From the NCBI GenBank assembly GCA_044432725.1, contig JAWXUL010000067.1, forward strand, positions 1-7,737: a DNA stretch of 7,737 nucleotides. The letters are read 5' to 3'. The translations under genes and the position numbers were made by a program. Source of the stretch: JAWXUK01 sp044432725 (lineage in GTDB: Bacteria; Bacillota; Clostridia; Oscillospirales; Oscillospiraceae). Within the stretch, counting starts at the first letter, position 1; each line of letters starts with the position of its first letter. Of the stretch, positions 1-5,497 are shown piece by piece. The notes beneath the pieces are model-generated. The model saw nothing but the letters and a program-made list of their open reading frames with translations. It searched no databases and was not told where the DNA came from.

Positions 1-27
1 GTTTTGTGTTTTTTTGCGATTTTCCTT

Positions 28-74
28 AAGGGGTATGGGTTCTCCCACGTCCAAAGGGGTGCGGGTTCTCCCGC
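28..74. repeat. Two tandem GGGTTCTCCC hairpins, period 26 bp
   Basis: A 21-bp unit occurs twice (28-48 and 54-74), both beginning AAGGGGT and containing GGGTTCTCCC, a stem with a TTCT loop. The copies differ at only three positions. One difference pair is compensatory: the stem pair T36-A47 in the first copy is C62-G73 in the second. The second copy also gains G61-C74, giving a perfect 5-bp stem. This pattern suggests that the secondary structure is conserved. On the minus strand the loop reads GGGAGAACCC. Function unknown; it may be part of a transfer or replication origin. Confidence 0.6.
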
Positions 75-80
75 CCAGCT

Positions 81-112
81 GTGCTTGGCGACTAGCCAAG
101 TGCGATGCTGGC
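81..112. other. Candidate oriT-like hairpin with AAGTGCG core
   Basis: CTTGGC (84-89) and GCCAAG (95-100) form a perfect 6-bp stem around a 5-nt loop. The stem can extend outward by two wobble pairs and a G-C pair to 81-103. The right arm runs directly into AAGTGCGATGCT (98-109). From memory, RSF1010/pIP501-type (MOBQ) transfer origins have an inverted repeat followed by a nick region TAAGTGCGCCCT, so the AAGTGCG core and its placement match and the rest does not. No relaxase is encoded in the window, so this is a suggestion based on partial motif match and plasmid-like context. Confidence 0.35.
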
Positions 113-315
113 AATTCTCTAAACTCCCCTAGTTTCTCTTCTAAAATTGTCTTGATTCTCTCCAATAAAATCTTTCTGAAAAGACTGTTTGCAAAGAAGA
201 AAATCGGCTTTTCACGCCCTCTACTTGCTCCACGTCGGGGTTCGGTTTTTGACCGATGAGTACGGAGGGGTGACGAAAATCAAGGGCAGAAAAGGGAAAT
301 TTAGGGGTTCTTTTC

Positions 316-364
316 AAGGAGGCAAGGAGGCAGTGCCTTTAGAAGATTGCCCTCTTGCCTCCTT
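316..364. repeat. Long G-rich imperfect hairpin downstream of the RepA-like gene
   Basis: The left arm AAGGAGGCAAGGAGGCA (316-332) pairs with 348-364 over 17 positions with one mismatch and one G-U pair; the loop is 15 nt. The left arm contains two tandem AAGGAGG-like units. It lies about 70 bp beyond the stop codon of the minus-strand ATPase gene. It could stop that transcript, but no run of U follows the stem on the minus strand, so it is not a standard intrinsic terminator. Read on the plus strand it is followed only by CCTTTT. Confidence 0.45.
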
Positions 365-370
365 CCTTTT

Positions 371-433
371 GTGACACCTGTGACGGCTATGACGGCAGTG
401 ACGGCTGTGACGCTTGTGACAGGAGTGACGGAA
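371..433 (+). repeat. Array of seven 9-bp TGACG repeats (left array)
   Basis: Seven contiguous 9-bp units start at 371, 380, 389, 398, 407, 416 and 425. Each begins GTGAC (once ATGAC) and most continue GG, with variable last bases, for example GTGACGGCT and ATGACGGCA. The exact 9-bp register outside any gene argues against a purely coding origin. The array faces a second array of the same unit in the opposite orientation at 465-516, inside the end of the ATPase gene. Iteron-like protein binding sites next to a RepA-like helicase are the simplest reading. Confidence 0.7.
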
Positions 434-436
434 AGT

Positions 437-1486
437 TTACGGAATTTCAGACACAGTATTTTCTACCGTCATTGGTGTCACGTCCGTCATAAGTGTCATT
501 GCCGTCATACCGTCATAAGTCAGGGAAAACACACGTTTTTGTCTTGTTCTCATATCATTGTACACGATTCCATGCTGTTGCAATACCTCAAAGTGCTTCA
601 TCATGTACTTTTTCAGCTTGGCTGGTTCAATTTCTACATTTTCGACAGCTTTCAAGTTGCTTGCCAGCTCTGTTGCGTTTCCTGTGAAGTTACCCAATTT
701 TTTCATCAGGTCACAGAGAGAAAAAATAGCAGTTGGAGTCAGTTGTTTTTGCAATTCCACTGGAGAAGTCAGTTGCCAGATTTTTTTGTCTTTCAAAAAT
801 TCCAGAAAAAGTTCCAGTTGCTCAATGTCACGTCCAGAGCAAACAAGCCTAGCTGTGGCTTCTGTTCTTCCGTCTTTCATCAACACAAAGTTGGTGTCGG
901 TAGCACCAGAAATTCCCACCGAGCCAGAAATCATGTTGAGGGGGTCGCTGTCCTTTGCTTTTCTCAGGTGGTGAATCAGCAAGATGGCGATTTTGTGACG
1001 GTCAGCAAGATTTTTCAGCAGTGCCATTTCGTGGTAATCGCTGGCATAAAGTGTGCTGTTTGGATTTGCCGTGCCACGGATTTTTTGGAGGGTGTCGATG
1101 ACCACAAGTTTTGTGGTGGGGTGTTCCGTGAGAAAATTTCCCAGCTGTAAATCCAAGCCTGACTCGATGGTCTGACAGAGTGTGCAGAAGTGGAGTGTTG
1201 GTGGTGCTTCGCTGGTCAGGTCAAAAAGTCGATTTTGGATTCGGAGAAAACTGTCCTCCAAGCACAGGTACAGCACGTCGGCTTTCGTGGTTTTGAAATC
1301 CCAGACTGGTTCGCCTTTGGTGATTTGCAGACACAACCACAGGGCAAGCCACGATTTACCGATTTTGGGAGAGCCTGCTAAGAGGTGAAGTCCTTGGGAC
1401 ATAAAATTTTCCACCACAAAATCTAGTGGTTGGAAAGGTGTGGACAGCAAAGTTTGAGCATCCATGGTGATGAGTTTTTGGTTCAT
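437..1486 (-). CDS. RepA-like AAA/RecA-fold ATPase (AAA_25 type), probable plasmid or element replication helicase
   Basis: A 349-residue protein of the RecA-like ATPase family that includes RepA helicases of plasmids and mobile elements. The Walker A motif GSPKIGKS lies at residues 38-45, and Walker B KLVVIDTL at 126-133 with Asp131. LLIHHLRK (169-176) matches the sensor region, and GSVGISGATD (188-197) follows as in this family. The C-terminal third (about 245-325) looks like a helical DNA-binding region. The last residues contain repeated Met-Thr/Val-Thr pairs encoded by the 9-bp TGACG repeats. The ATG at 1486 is preferred because AGAAAGGA sits seven bases upstream; an in-frame TTG at 1543 would add 19 residues. 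It is probably involved in replicating a mobile element, but no primase or initiator gene is visible here. It is preceded by a long repeat-rich non-coding leader. Confidence 0.85.
   Translation of the reverse strand: MNQKLITMDAQTLLSTPFQPLDFVVENFMSQGLHLLAGSPKIGKSWLALWLCLQITKGEPVWDFKTTKADVLYLCLEDSFLRIQNRLFDLTSEAPPTLHFCTLCQTIESGLDLQLGNFLTEHPTTKLVVIDTLQKIRGTANPNSTLYASDYHEMALLKNLADRHKIAILLIHHLRKAKDSDPLNMISGSVGISGATDTNFVLMKDGRTEATARLVCSGRDIEQLELFLEFLKDKKIWQLTSPVELQKQLTPTAIFSLCDLMKKLGNFTGNATELASNLKAVENVEIEPAKLKKYMMKHFEVLQQHGIVYNDMRTRQKRVFSLTYDGMTAMTLMTDVTPMTVENTVSEIP
465..516 (-). repeat. Array of six TGACG repeats inside the 3' end of the ATPase gene (right array)
   Basis: On the plus strand GTCA recurs at 468, 477, 486, 495 and 504 with exact 9-bp spacing, and at 512 with 8-bp spacing. 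Read on the minus strand these are ATGACGG or GTGACAC units, the same as in 371-433 but in opposite orientation. Because the period is a multiple of three, the units encode Met-Thr and Val-Thr pairs near the protein C-terminus. The head-to-head arrangement with the left array gives about 145 bp of inverted iteron-like sequence spanning the stop codon. Confidence 0.7.
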
Positions 1487-1667
1487 GATGATTCCTTTCT
1501 GTTGTAAAAATTTAGGTGATGCGGTGTTTTCAGTGCATGGCAAACACTTCCTTTCTGGTCTGATGAAAATTATCCCTCACTCTGTAGCCGACGGGAAGGT
1601 GTTTTTTATCGGGTTTTTTAGCACTTTCTCTGTTTTGATGGAAAGATTTTTTTTGAGGGTGTCTTGG

Positions 1668-1694
1668 TTAGTCAAAATGACGAAGAAAAACCAT
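1668..1694 (-). CDS. Possible 8-residue leader peptide in repeat junction
   Basis: On the minus strand AAGGAG (1704-1709) is followed nine bases later by an ATG and an 8-codon ORF encoding MVFLRHFD, then TAA. The neighbouring repeat carries the same arrangement encoding MVFLRHSY. A short ORF with a full Shine-Dalgarno sequence in the leader of a replication gene could act in translational or attenuation control. It could also simply be copied with the repeat, and nothing shows that it is translated. Confidence 0.25.
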   Translation of the reverse strand: MVFLRHFD

Positions 1695-1798
1695 CCCAAA
1701 AATCTCCTTCACTCTGTAGGCAACGATGAGCCGTTTTTTATCGGGGTTTTTAGCACTTTCTCTGTTTTGACGGAAAAAATTTTTTGAGGGTGTCTTGG

Positions 1799-1825
1799 TT
1801 AGTAAGAATGACGAAGAAAAACCAT
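1799..1825 (-). CDS. Possible 8-residue leader peptide, second copy
   Basis: AAGGAG (1835-1840) lies nine bases before an ATG opening an ORF for MVFLRHSY and TAA. Spacing and first six residues equal those of the copy at 1668-1694. The corresponding position in the next repeat (near 1945) has lost the ATG and reads a TAG instead, so the feature is not kept in all repeats. Confidence 0.25.
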   Translation of the reverse strand: MVFLRHSY

Positions 1826-1960
1826 GCAAAAAATCTCCTTCACTCTGTAGGCAACGAGGAGCCGTTTTTTAGAACCAGTTTTTACATTTTCTCTGTTTCG
1901 ACGGAAAGAATTTTTCTAGGTGTGTTTTGGTTGGTGAAAATAACGAGGCTAGAAAAATCC

Positions 1961-2152
1961 CCTCACTTATAAAGGACAAGATTTCCGTGTTTGTACCAAA
2001 TTATTTTTCTCAAAATCACAACTTCTCTCTTTTTGACAGAATTGTTTCTTCTCCTGTACTGGTTTTGTGAATTTTCTCTAAGAAACATTTTCAAAAAAAT
2101 GTCCTCATGTATATAGGACAAGTTTTCATCGCTTGAGCCAAATTATTTTTCT
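1961..2152. repeat. Two further diverged repeat units
   Basis: A 50-bp block occurs at 1961-2010 and again at 2103-2152 (period 142 bp) with about 40 identical positions. It begins CCTCA, contains AGGACAAG and ends CCAAATTATTTTTCT. The sequence after each block, for example CTTCTCTCTTTTTGACAGAA at 2021-2040, resembles the TTTCTCTGTTTTGACGGAA block of the 130-bp repeats. These therefore appear to be older, decayed members of the same array. In the second copy TGTCCT (2100-2105) and AGGACA (2115-2120) form a small hairpin. Confidence 0.55.
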
Positions 2153-2227
2153 AAAAACACAGTTTCTCTTTTCTCTCTAAATCGCAACAAGAAATTCCAT
2201 CCATTTCTATCTAAAAAGACAACAAAT

Positions 2228-2257
2228 AAACACAGTAACATCTCTGCTACTGTGTTT
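2228..2257 (-). terminator. Intrinsic terminator of the DUF6550/DUF6809 operon
   Basis: AAACACAGTA (2228-2237) and TACTGTGTTT (2248-2257) form a perfect 10-bp stem with a 10-nt loop. On the minus strand the stem lies about 20 bases after the TAA at 2278-2280 and is followed by ATTTGTTGTCTTTTT. Position and structure fit a Rho-independent terminator, although the U-tract is interrupted. Confidence 0.75.
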
Positions 2258-2277
2258 CCATTTTCTGTATTCTGTTC

Positions 2278-2562
2278 TTAGCTCAGGCTGGAGTCCTTTT
2301 CCAAAATCTCATCCATCAGCTTTGCTCCGATTCTGAATCCTAAAATAAAACTTTCCTCGTTGCTTGCCACCTCCATGCTCATCCACAGGTCAAGGAGTTT
2401 TTCAAAAAGAATTTTCTCTTCTGGATTGAGAAGTTTTTCCAGTTCCGTCACTACCTCATGGGACTTGAGTCTGGTGATGGTGTTGGCACTTCGCTTGGTC
2501 ACATCTCTTGCTTCCTCCACTGCATGGTAGTAAATTTCCGAAATCATTTCATGGTTTGTCAT
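2278..2562 (-). CDS. Small helical protein, DUF6809-like
   Basis: A 94-residue acidic, helix-rich protein without signal peptide or membrane segment, so cytosolic. The middle (about 38-60) is the leucine-rich segment VVTELEKLLNPEEKILFEKL. The C-terminal part SFILGFRIGAKLMDEIL (about 72-88) matches a pattern I associate with DUF6809 proteins of Firmicutes mobile elements (F..GFR.GA.LM.E). The ATG at 2562 is chosen because GGGAGG (2571-2576) is eight bases upstream. The GTG at 2571 lies within that ribosome binding site. The start is one base past the stop of the upstream gene, so the two are translationally linked. Function is unknown; family assignment is from memory. Confidence 0.7.
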   Translation of the reverse strand: MTNHEMISEIYYHAVEEARDVTKRSANTITRLKSHEVVTELEKLLNPEEKILFEKLLDLWMSMEVASNEESFILGFRIGAKLMDEILEKDSSLS

Positions 2563-2563
2563 C

Positions 2564-3157
2564 TCAGCCACCTCCCATGGTGCCGACTTTGTTGCCGTTC
2601 ATGTACATATCTTCGGCAAAAATTACCTCACAAGGGTCTGGAAGTGGCACCCATCCAAAGCCGGGGACGTAGGCAAGGTCTGTAGAATTTTCTTCAGGGA
2701 TTGGGGTCAGCGGAGTGACATCTTGTAAGTAGACCTCCACTGGTGTTCCGTCTGGCTTTTGGCTTGGGTCTGTCAGCTGTTCTTCTGTGTAAGTCGGTTT
2801 TGTGGCTTCTGCTTGGTTGACTGTGGTGACAGGCTCTACTGTGTCGGCTTGTTTTTGGGTGAGGGTGGTTGCTTGCTGAGGTGAAGTGGTAGGGACAAGC
2901 TCGTTTTCCTTGGGGAGTTGTGTGGGAGATTCTTCTGGCACGTCCTCAGAAAATTCTGCCACCTGTTCTTCTTCAAGCACAACCCCTTGTGGTTCGGTCA
3001 CAGTTCTCTCTGGCTCTGGTGTGGAGAGAATGACTACTGGCACTGAGACACTTTGAAGATTTTCTTCTTTGCTAGAGAGATTGATTTGGGTGCTTGCGTA
3101 AATTAGAAGTGCTGAGGTGATGGCAAGGGTGATGTTTCGTGTTGTTTTCTTTGTCAT
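2564..3157 (-). CDS. Membrane-anchored or secreted protein, DUF6550-like
   Basis: A 197-residue protein with a basic N-terminus and one hydrophobic segment (about 9-24), serving as signal peptide or anchor. A long low-complexity linker rich in Pro, Thr, Glu and Gln (about 30-125) follows, consistent with an extended extracytoplasmic stalk. The C-terminus has QLTDPSQKPDGTPVE (126-140), YVPGFGWV (about 164-171) and ends NGNKVGTMGGG. This linker plus PDGTPVE, PGFGWV and GNK.GTMG arrangement is what I recall for DUF6550 proteins found near conjugation genes of clostridial elements. GAAAGGAAG lies about nine bases before the ATG. First gene of a two-gene operon. Function unknown, perhaps cell-surface maintenance of the element. 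Confidence 0.7.
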   Translation of the reverse strand: MTKKTTRNITLAITSALLIYASTQINLSSKEENLQSVSVPVVILSTPEPERTVTEPQGVVLEEEQVAEFSEDVPEESPTQLPKENELVPTTSPQQATTLTQKQADTVEPVTTVNQAEATKPTYTEEQLTDPSQKPDGTPVEVYLQDVTPLTPIPEENSTDLAYVPGFGWVPLPDPCEVIFAEDMYMNGNKVGTMGGG

Positions 3158-3366
3158 GGTGATTTCTTCCTTTCAAAAAATAGTAGGGTATGCCTTGGGG
3201 ACTACTATACTATATTTTGTGGTGGAAAGCTATCACCATAGCGGACAAAGAATTTGAAAGAGGATGCAATATTATAGAAGAAATATCACAAGTGATTCGT
3301 CTTTTCAATTTCATCTTGAAAAATTTTTTTAGGTGTGCTATCATAAATAAAAAAGGAGGAGTTCTC
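3158..3366. other. Divergent intergenic region between backbone and quorum-sensing module
   Basis: This 209-bp gap separates the minus-strand operon from the plus-strand regulator genes. It contains the ribosome binding sites of both sides and a good plus-strand promoter (3316-3344). For the minus strand, two overlapping TATAGT sequences complementary to ACTATACTATA (near 3204-3214) could be a -10, but I see no convincing -35 at the right distance. No LytTR-type repeat like that at 5429-5462 is present here. Confidence 0.5.
3316..3344 (+). promoter_or_regulatory. Promoter of the response regulator/kinase operon
   Basis: TTGAAA (3316-3321), a 17-bp spacer, and TATCAT (3339-3344), preceded by TG at 3336-3337 as an extended -10. 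This is close to the vegetative sigma-factor consensus. The transcript would start near 3351 with AAAGGAGG (3352-3359) almost at its 5' end, seven bases before the ATG at 3367. With no binding boxes for the regulator nearby, expression of the sensing genes looks constitutive. Confidence 0.65.
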
Positions 3367-4095
3367 ATGTTAAAAATAGCCATCTGCGATGACGATTTAC
3401 CAATCTGTACCCAGCTAAAAGAAATTGTCAAGACACACTGCACAACAAAAGAAATCGAGTTTGAGGTGCAACCTTTTTATCAAGGGGAAGAACTGTTGAA
3501 ATCACTTAAAAATGGTGAAACCTTTGATTTAATCTTCCTAGATATCGAGATTAACACCATCACTGGCATCGAGGTAGGGAGTGCCATTCGGAACAAGCTG
3601 GATGACCACATCACGAAAATTGTTTTCATCACCTCGAAGCAAGGGTATGAGTCAGCTTTGTTTGATGTACAGCCACTAAATTTCATAAAAAAGCCCATCG
3701 ACTGTGAAAAAGTGGGGCATTGTATAGATTTGACTGTTAAGCTAATAAAAAAAGAGGCTGTCATGTTTCGTTATACAGTAAAGAAAGAAACTTTTTTGAT
3801 AAAAGTAGAAAAAATACTCTATTTCGAGTCGTCTGGCAGAAAAGTAAAGATGGTAACGGCAGAGGAAACCGTTTCCTTTTATGGGTCTTTAGAGGAAATC
3901 AAAAATGAATACCAAAATCTATTTGTTTATACTCATAAATCATTTCTTCTAAATATGAGCCACTGTGTCAAGATTTCTCCCACAGAAATTCTGTTATCCA
4001 ACAAAGCCTGCATTCCTATCAGCAGAAAATACAGTCCTGAAGTTCGTAAATTACTAATTCAACGAGAAAGAGAAGTGGAATATGGATCTATTTAA
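3367..4095 (+). CDS. agrA: LytTR-family response regulator, AgrA-like
   Basis: A 242-residue two-domain regulator. The receiver domain (about 1-122) has the acidic pocket CDDD (7-10), the phospho-acceptor Asp59 in LIFLDIEI, a Thr in VFITS (86-90) and Lys109 in IKKP. The LytTR DNA-binding domain (about 137-235) contains IKVEKILYFES, FYGSLEEIK and FVYTHKSFLLN, all typical of AgrA/VirR-type regulators. The ATG at 3367 is chosen over upstream in-frame ATGs because AGGAGG is seven bases before it and the receiver begins immediately. Its stop overlaps the start of the kinase gene. The likely target is the tandem repeat pair at 5429-5462 in front of agrD. It should be phosphorylated by the kinase next door in response to the AgrD-derived peptide. 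Confidence 0.92.
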   Translation: MLKIAICDDDLPICTQLKEIVKTHCTTKEIEFEVQPFYQGEELLKSLKNGETFDLIFLDIEINTITGIEVGSAIRNKLDDHITKIVFITSKQGYESALFDVQPLNFIKKPIDCEKVGHCIDLTVKLIKKEAVMFRYTVKKETFLIKVEKILYFESSGRKVKMVTAEETVSFYGSLEEIKNEYQNLFVYTHKSFLLNMSHCVKISPTEILLSNKACIPISRKYSPEVRKLLIQREREVEYGSI

Positions 4096-5365
4096 TCATG
4101 TATTTAATTTGACCACACCCTTGTACTGTTTTTCAATACACCTTTTCCTCTCTTCCGATGCTAAAAAAACAAAACCTGTAATTTGGTATATTTTCACTTA
4201 TACTTTCTACTATATTCTCCTAATTTTTTTGCACTCATTAGAAATAGCACCAATTTTGTCACTAATTATAAATCTATTCTTCACTTTCGTGATTAGCAAG
4301 TTGTATCATTATTCGATTGGTAAACAAATTCTTTCTGCGGTACTGACTACATCTATCCTGATGGTGAGTGAAGCCGTGTTTGCGATTTTGACGGGATTTA
4401 TGGAGTTTGATTTTCATAAGTTTACAGTGTTCCGAAGTGAAATAGAGGTAGTACTTGTGCGACTGTTGACATTTCTTTCCGCTTTCCTATACTGGTCATA
4501 TAATAAGATAAGAAACCAAGACTTTTTGCTTCCCCAAAAATTTTACTTGATGCACACAACAGTACTGCTAGGTGTTTTAATTCTTTATATCAGATCCCTC
4601 GGACATTGGAAAATAACAACAGTTTACTTTTTGTCCAACACCTTGGTTCTCTTTTTTGTTATTTTATTAGTTCTATATACCAATGAAAAATTATATTACA
4701 ATGTGGTGGTACAAGCAAAACACAAAATTTTAGAGCAAGAGAACTTGGCATTACTGAACCAGCAAGAATTGGTGGAGCAATCCCTATTAACGATTTCTGC
4801 CGTTCGTCACGATATGAAAAATCAGTTGTTAACTCTTTCTTACTTACAAAAGAATAATAAAGAGGAAGAAGTACGTATATTAACAGAAAAACTCATACTT
4901 GATATCGAAAATAGTCAGCCTTTGGCTAAATCAAATCATTTTTTAATTGACAGTATTTTGAATTATAAATTAGCACAAGCTGAAGCGGAAAATGTGGATA
5001 TCACACTTAACTTGAAGGTTCCCTCTGACTTACCTCTTCTAGCCTATGACTTGACAGTCATTCTTGGGAATTTGATAGATAACTCTATCACTGCATTAAA
5101 AAAAGTCAGCATGGCACGATTGCTCTCAGTTTCAATAACAGTGAATTGTGGTACACTTTTAATCATCATAGAAAATACCTTTGAAGAACAGTTAAAGTTA
5201 TGTGACGGCAAATATCTGTCCACAAAACCTCTAAGTTCAAATCACGGCTTCGGCTTAAGCAATGTATTCCATGTAGTTGAACGCTTACAAGGTGTAATGG
5301 ATATACAGACAGAGAAAAATAAATTTCTCGTTCAAATCATGATACCACTTCAAGATAGTGTTTAA
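4082..5365 (+). CDS. agrC: AgrC-like membrane sensor histidine kinase (GHKL type)
   Basis: A 427-residue kinase. The N-terminal half (about 1-200) is a membrane sensor with six or seven hydrophobic helices (near 33-52, 55-76, 82-107, 123-140, 156-172, 181-200). A helical linker (about 205-235) follows, then the phospho-acceptor region AVRHDMKNQL with His243. The ATP-binding domain has the N-box LGNLIDNSITA (328-338, Asn334) and the G-box HGFGLSNV (388-395). This layout and the RHDMKN motif are those of AgrC/ComD-type peptide sensors. The gene overlaps the response regulator gene by 14 bp, so the pair is co-translated. The ligand is predicted to be the peptide made by agrD/agrB downstream. No clear terminator follows, so some readthrough into agrD is possible. 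Confidence 0.92.
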   Translation: MDLFNHVFNLTTPLYCFSIHLFLSSDAKKTKPVIWYIFTYTFYYILLIFLHSLEIAPILSLIINLFFTFVISKLYHYSIGKQILSAVLTTSILMVSEAVFAILTGFMEFDFHKFTVFRSEIEVVLVRLLTFLSAFLYWSYNKIRNQDFLLPQKFYLMHTTVLLGVLILYIRSLGHWKITTVYFLSNTLVLFFVILLVLYTNEKLYYNVVVQAKHKILEQENLALLNQQELVEQSLLTISAVRHDMKNQLLTLSYLQKNNKEEEVRILTEKLILDIENSQPLAKSNHFLIDSILNYKLAQAEAENVDITLNLKVPSDLPLLAYDLTVILGNLIDNSITALKKVSMARLLSVSITVNCGTLLIIIENTFEEQLKLCDGKYLSTKPLSSNHGFGLSNVFHVVERLQGVMDIQTEKNKFLVQIMIPLQDSV

Positions 5366-5428
5366 TCCTTTATTATTACAATAGTATTACTATGAGATTA
5401 AAAAACTGTTAAATCATAGGTATCATTT

Positions 5429-5462
5429 ACCTGTTATTACAACAACTCGACCTCTTATTACA
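5429..5462 (+). promoter_or_regulatory. Tandem LytTR-type operator for the agrD promoter
   Basis: ACCTGTTATTACA (5429-5441) and ACCTCTTATTACA (5450-5462) differ at one position and start exactly 21 bp apart, two turns of DNA on the same face. AgrA- and VirR-type regulators are known to bind direct repeats with this kind of spacing just upstream of the -35 position. The downstream box ends six bases before the expected -35. The base sequence differs from the S. aureus AgrA consensus, as expected for a diverged regulator. Confidence 0.7.
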
Positions 5463-5488
5463 TTTAGGCACACAAGAACATTTTTTTA

Positions 5489-5497
5489 TGTTATGAT
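5489..5497 (+). promoter_or_regulatory. Activator-dependent extended -10 promoter for agrD
   Basis: TGTTATGAT contains TATGAT at 5492-5497 with the TG extension. The hexamer 17 bp upstream (5469-5474, CACACA) has no resemblance to TTGACA. A missing -35 next to tandem regulator boxes is characteristic of promoters that need an activator. The transcript would start around 5503-5505, placing the ribosome binding site near its 5' end. Confidence 0.6.

Larger units (their letters stand above)
1..436. other. Non-coding region with clustered hairpins and iteron-like repeats
   Basis: I see no credible gene in this stretch; the open frames lack a ribosome binding site and read through hairpins and repeats. 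It contains two tandem GGGTTCTCCC stem-loops (28-74), a hairpin continuing into AAGTGCG (81-103), a long G-rich hairpin (316-364) and a 9-bp TGACG repeat array (371-433). Such a concentration of structured DNA downstream of a RepA-like gene is typical of replication or transfer regions of plasmids and integrative elements. That role is inferred from context, since no relaxase gene lies in the window. Confidence 0.6.
1573..1957. repeat. Three tandem ~130-bp direct repeats
   Basis: Three consecutive copies start at 1573, 1703 and 1834 and end near 1957. Shared blocks in order are CACTCTGTAG, CGTTTTTTATCGGG or its variant, AGCACTTTCTCTGTTTTGA, GAGGGTGTCTTGGTTAGT and GACGAAGAAAAACCAT. The first two copies are very similar; the third diverges in its second half. 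On the minus strand every copy begins with the complement of ACCAAGACACCCTC and ends at a Shine-Dalgarno-like AAGGAG or AGGG. The array lies in the probable leader of the ATPase gene, so it may be a copy-control region or an origin. No function can be assigned. Confidence 0.75.
1487..2277. other. Repeat-rich non-coding region upstream of the RepA-like gene
   Basis: About 790 bp with no convincing protein gene. It holds a degenerate array of direct repeats (1573-2152), two 8-codon ORFs with Shine-Dalgarno sequences on the minus strand, and at its right edge the terminator of the upstream operon (2228-2257). Open frames on the plus strand merely translate the repeats and lack ribosome binding sites. 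The region would be transcribed as the leader of the RepA-like gene if that promoter lies near 2200. I could not identify a clear -35/-10 pair for it. Confidence 0.6.

Noticed and set aside
14..374. Short plus-strand open frames at the left edge
   Set aside because: They run through hairpins and have no start signals; best seen as non-coding.
347..1150. Long plus-strand open frame of 267 codons
   Set aside because: It lies opposite the RepA-like ATPase gene, starts in the repeat array, has no ribosome binding site and its translation resembles no protein.
1464..1972. Two plus-strand open frames whose translations repeat phrases such as KNLLHSVGN
   Set aside because: The repetition reflects the 130-bp DNA repeats; no ribosome binding sites and no sensible composition.
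1963..2088. Minus-strand 41-codon ORF (MFLRENSQ...)
   Set aside because: Highly basic and low-complexity, the only Shine-Dalgarno-like sequence is about 14 bases from the ATG, and it spans repeat DNA. I could not support it as a gene.
3182..3208. Inverted repeat TAGTAG/CTACTA in the leader of the minus-strand operon
   Set aside because: Only six base pairs with a long loop and no link to a known riboswitch; not distinguishable from chance.
3190..3366. Longer form of the response regulator starting upstream at 3190
   Set aside because: The extra 59 residues include the promoter and ribosome binding site, and the receiver domain starts at 3367.
5406..5439. CTGTTAAAT and CTGTTATTA as an alternative LytTR repeat pair
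   Set aside because: Their spacing is 25 bp and similarity is weaker than that of the 21-bp-spaced pair at 5429-5462.
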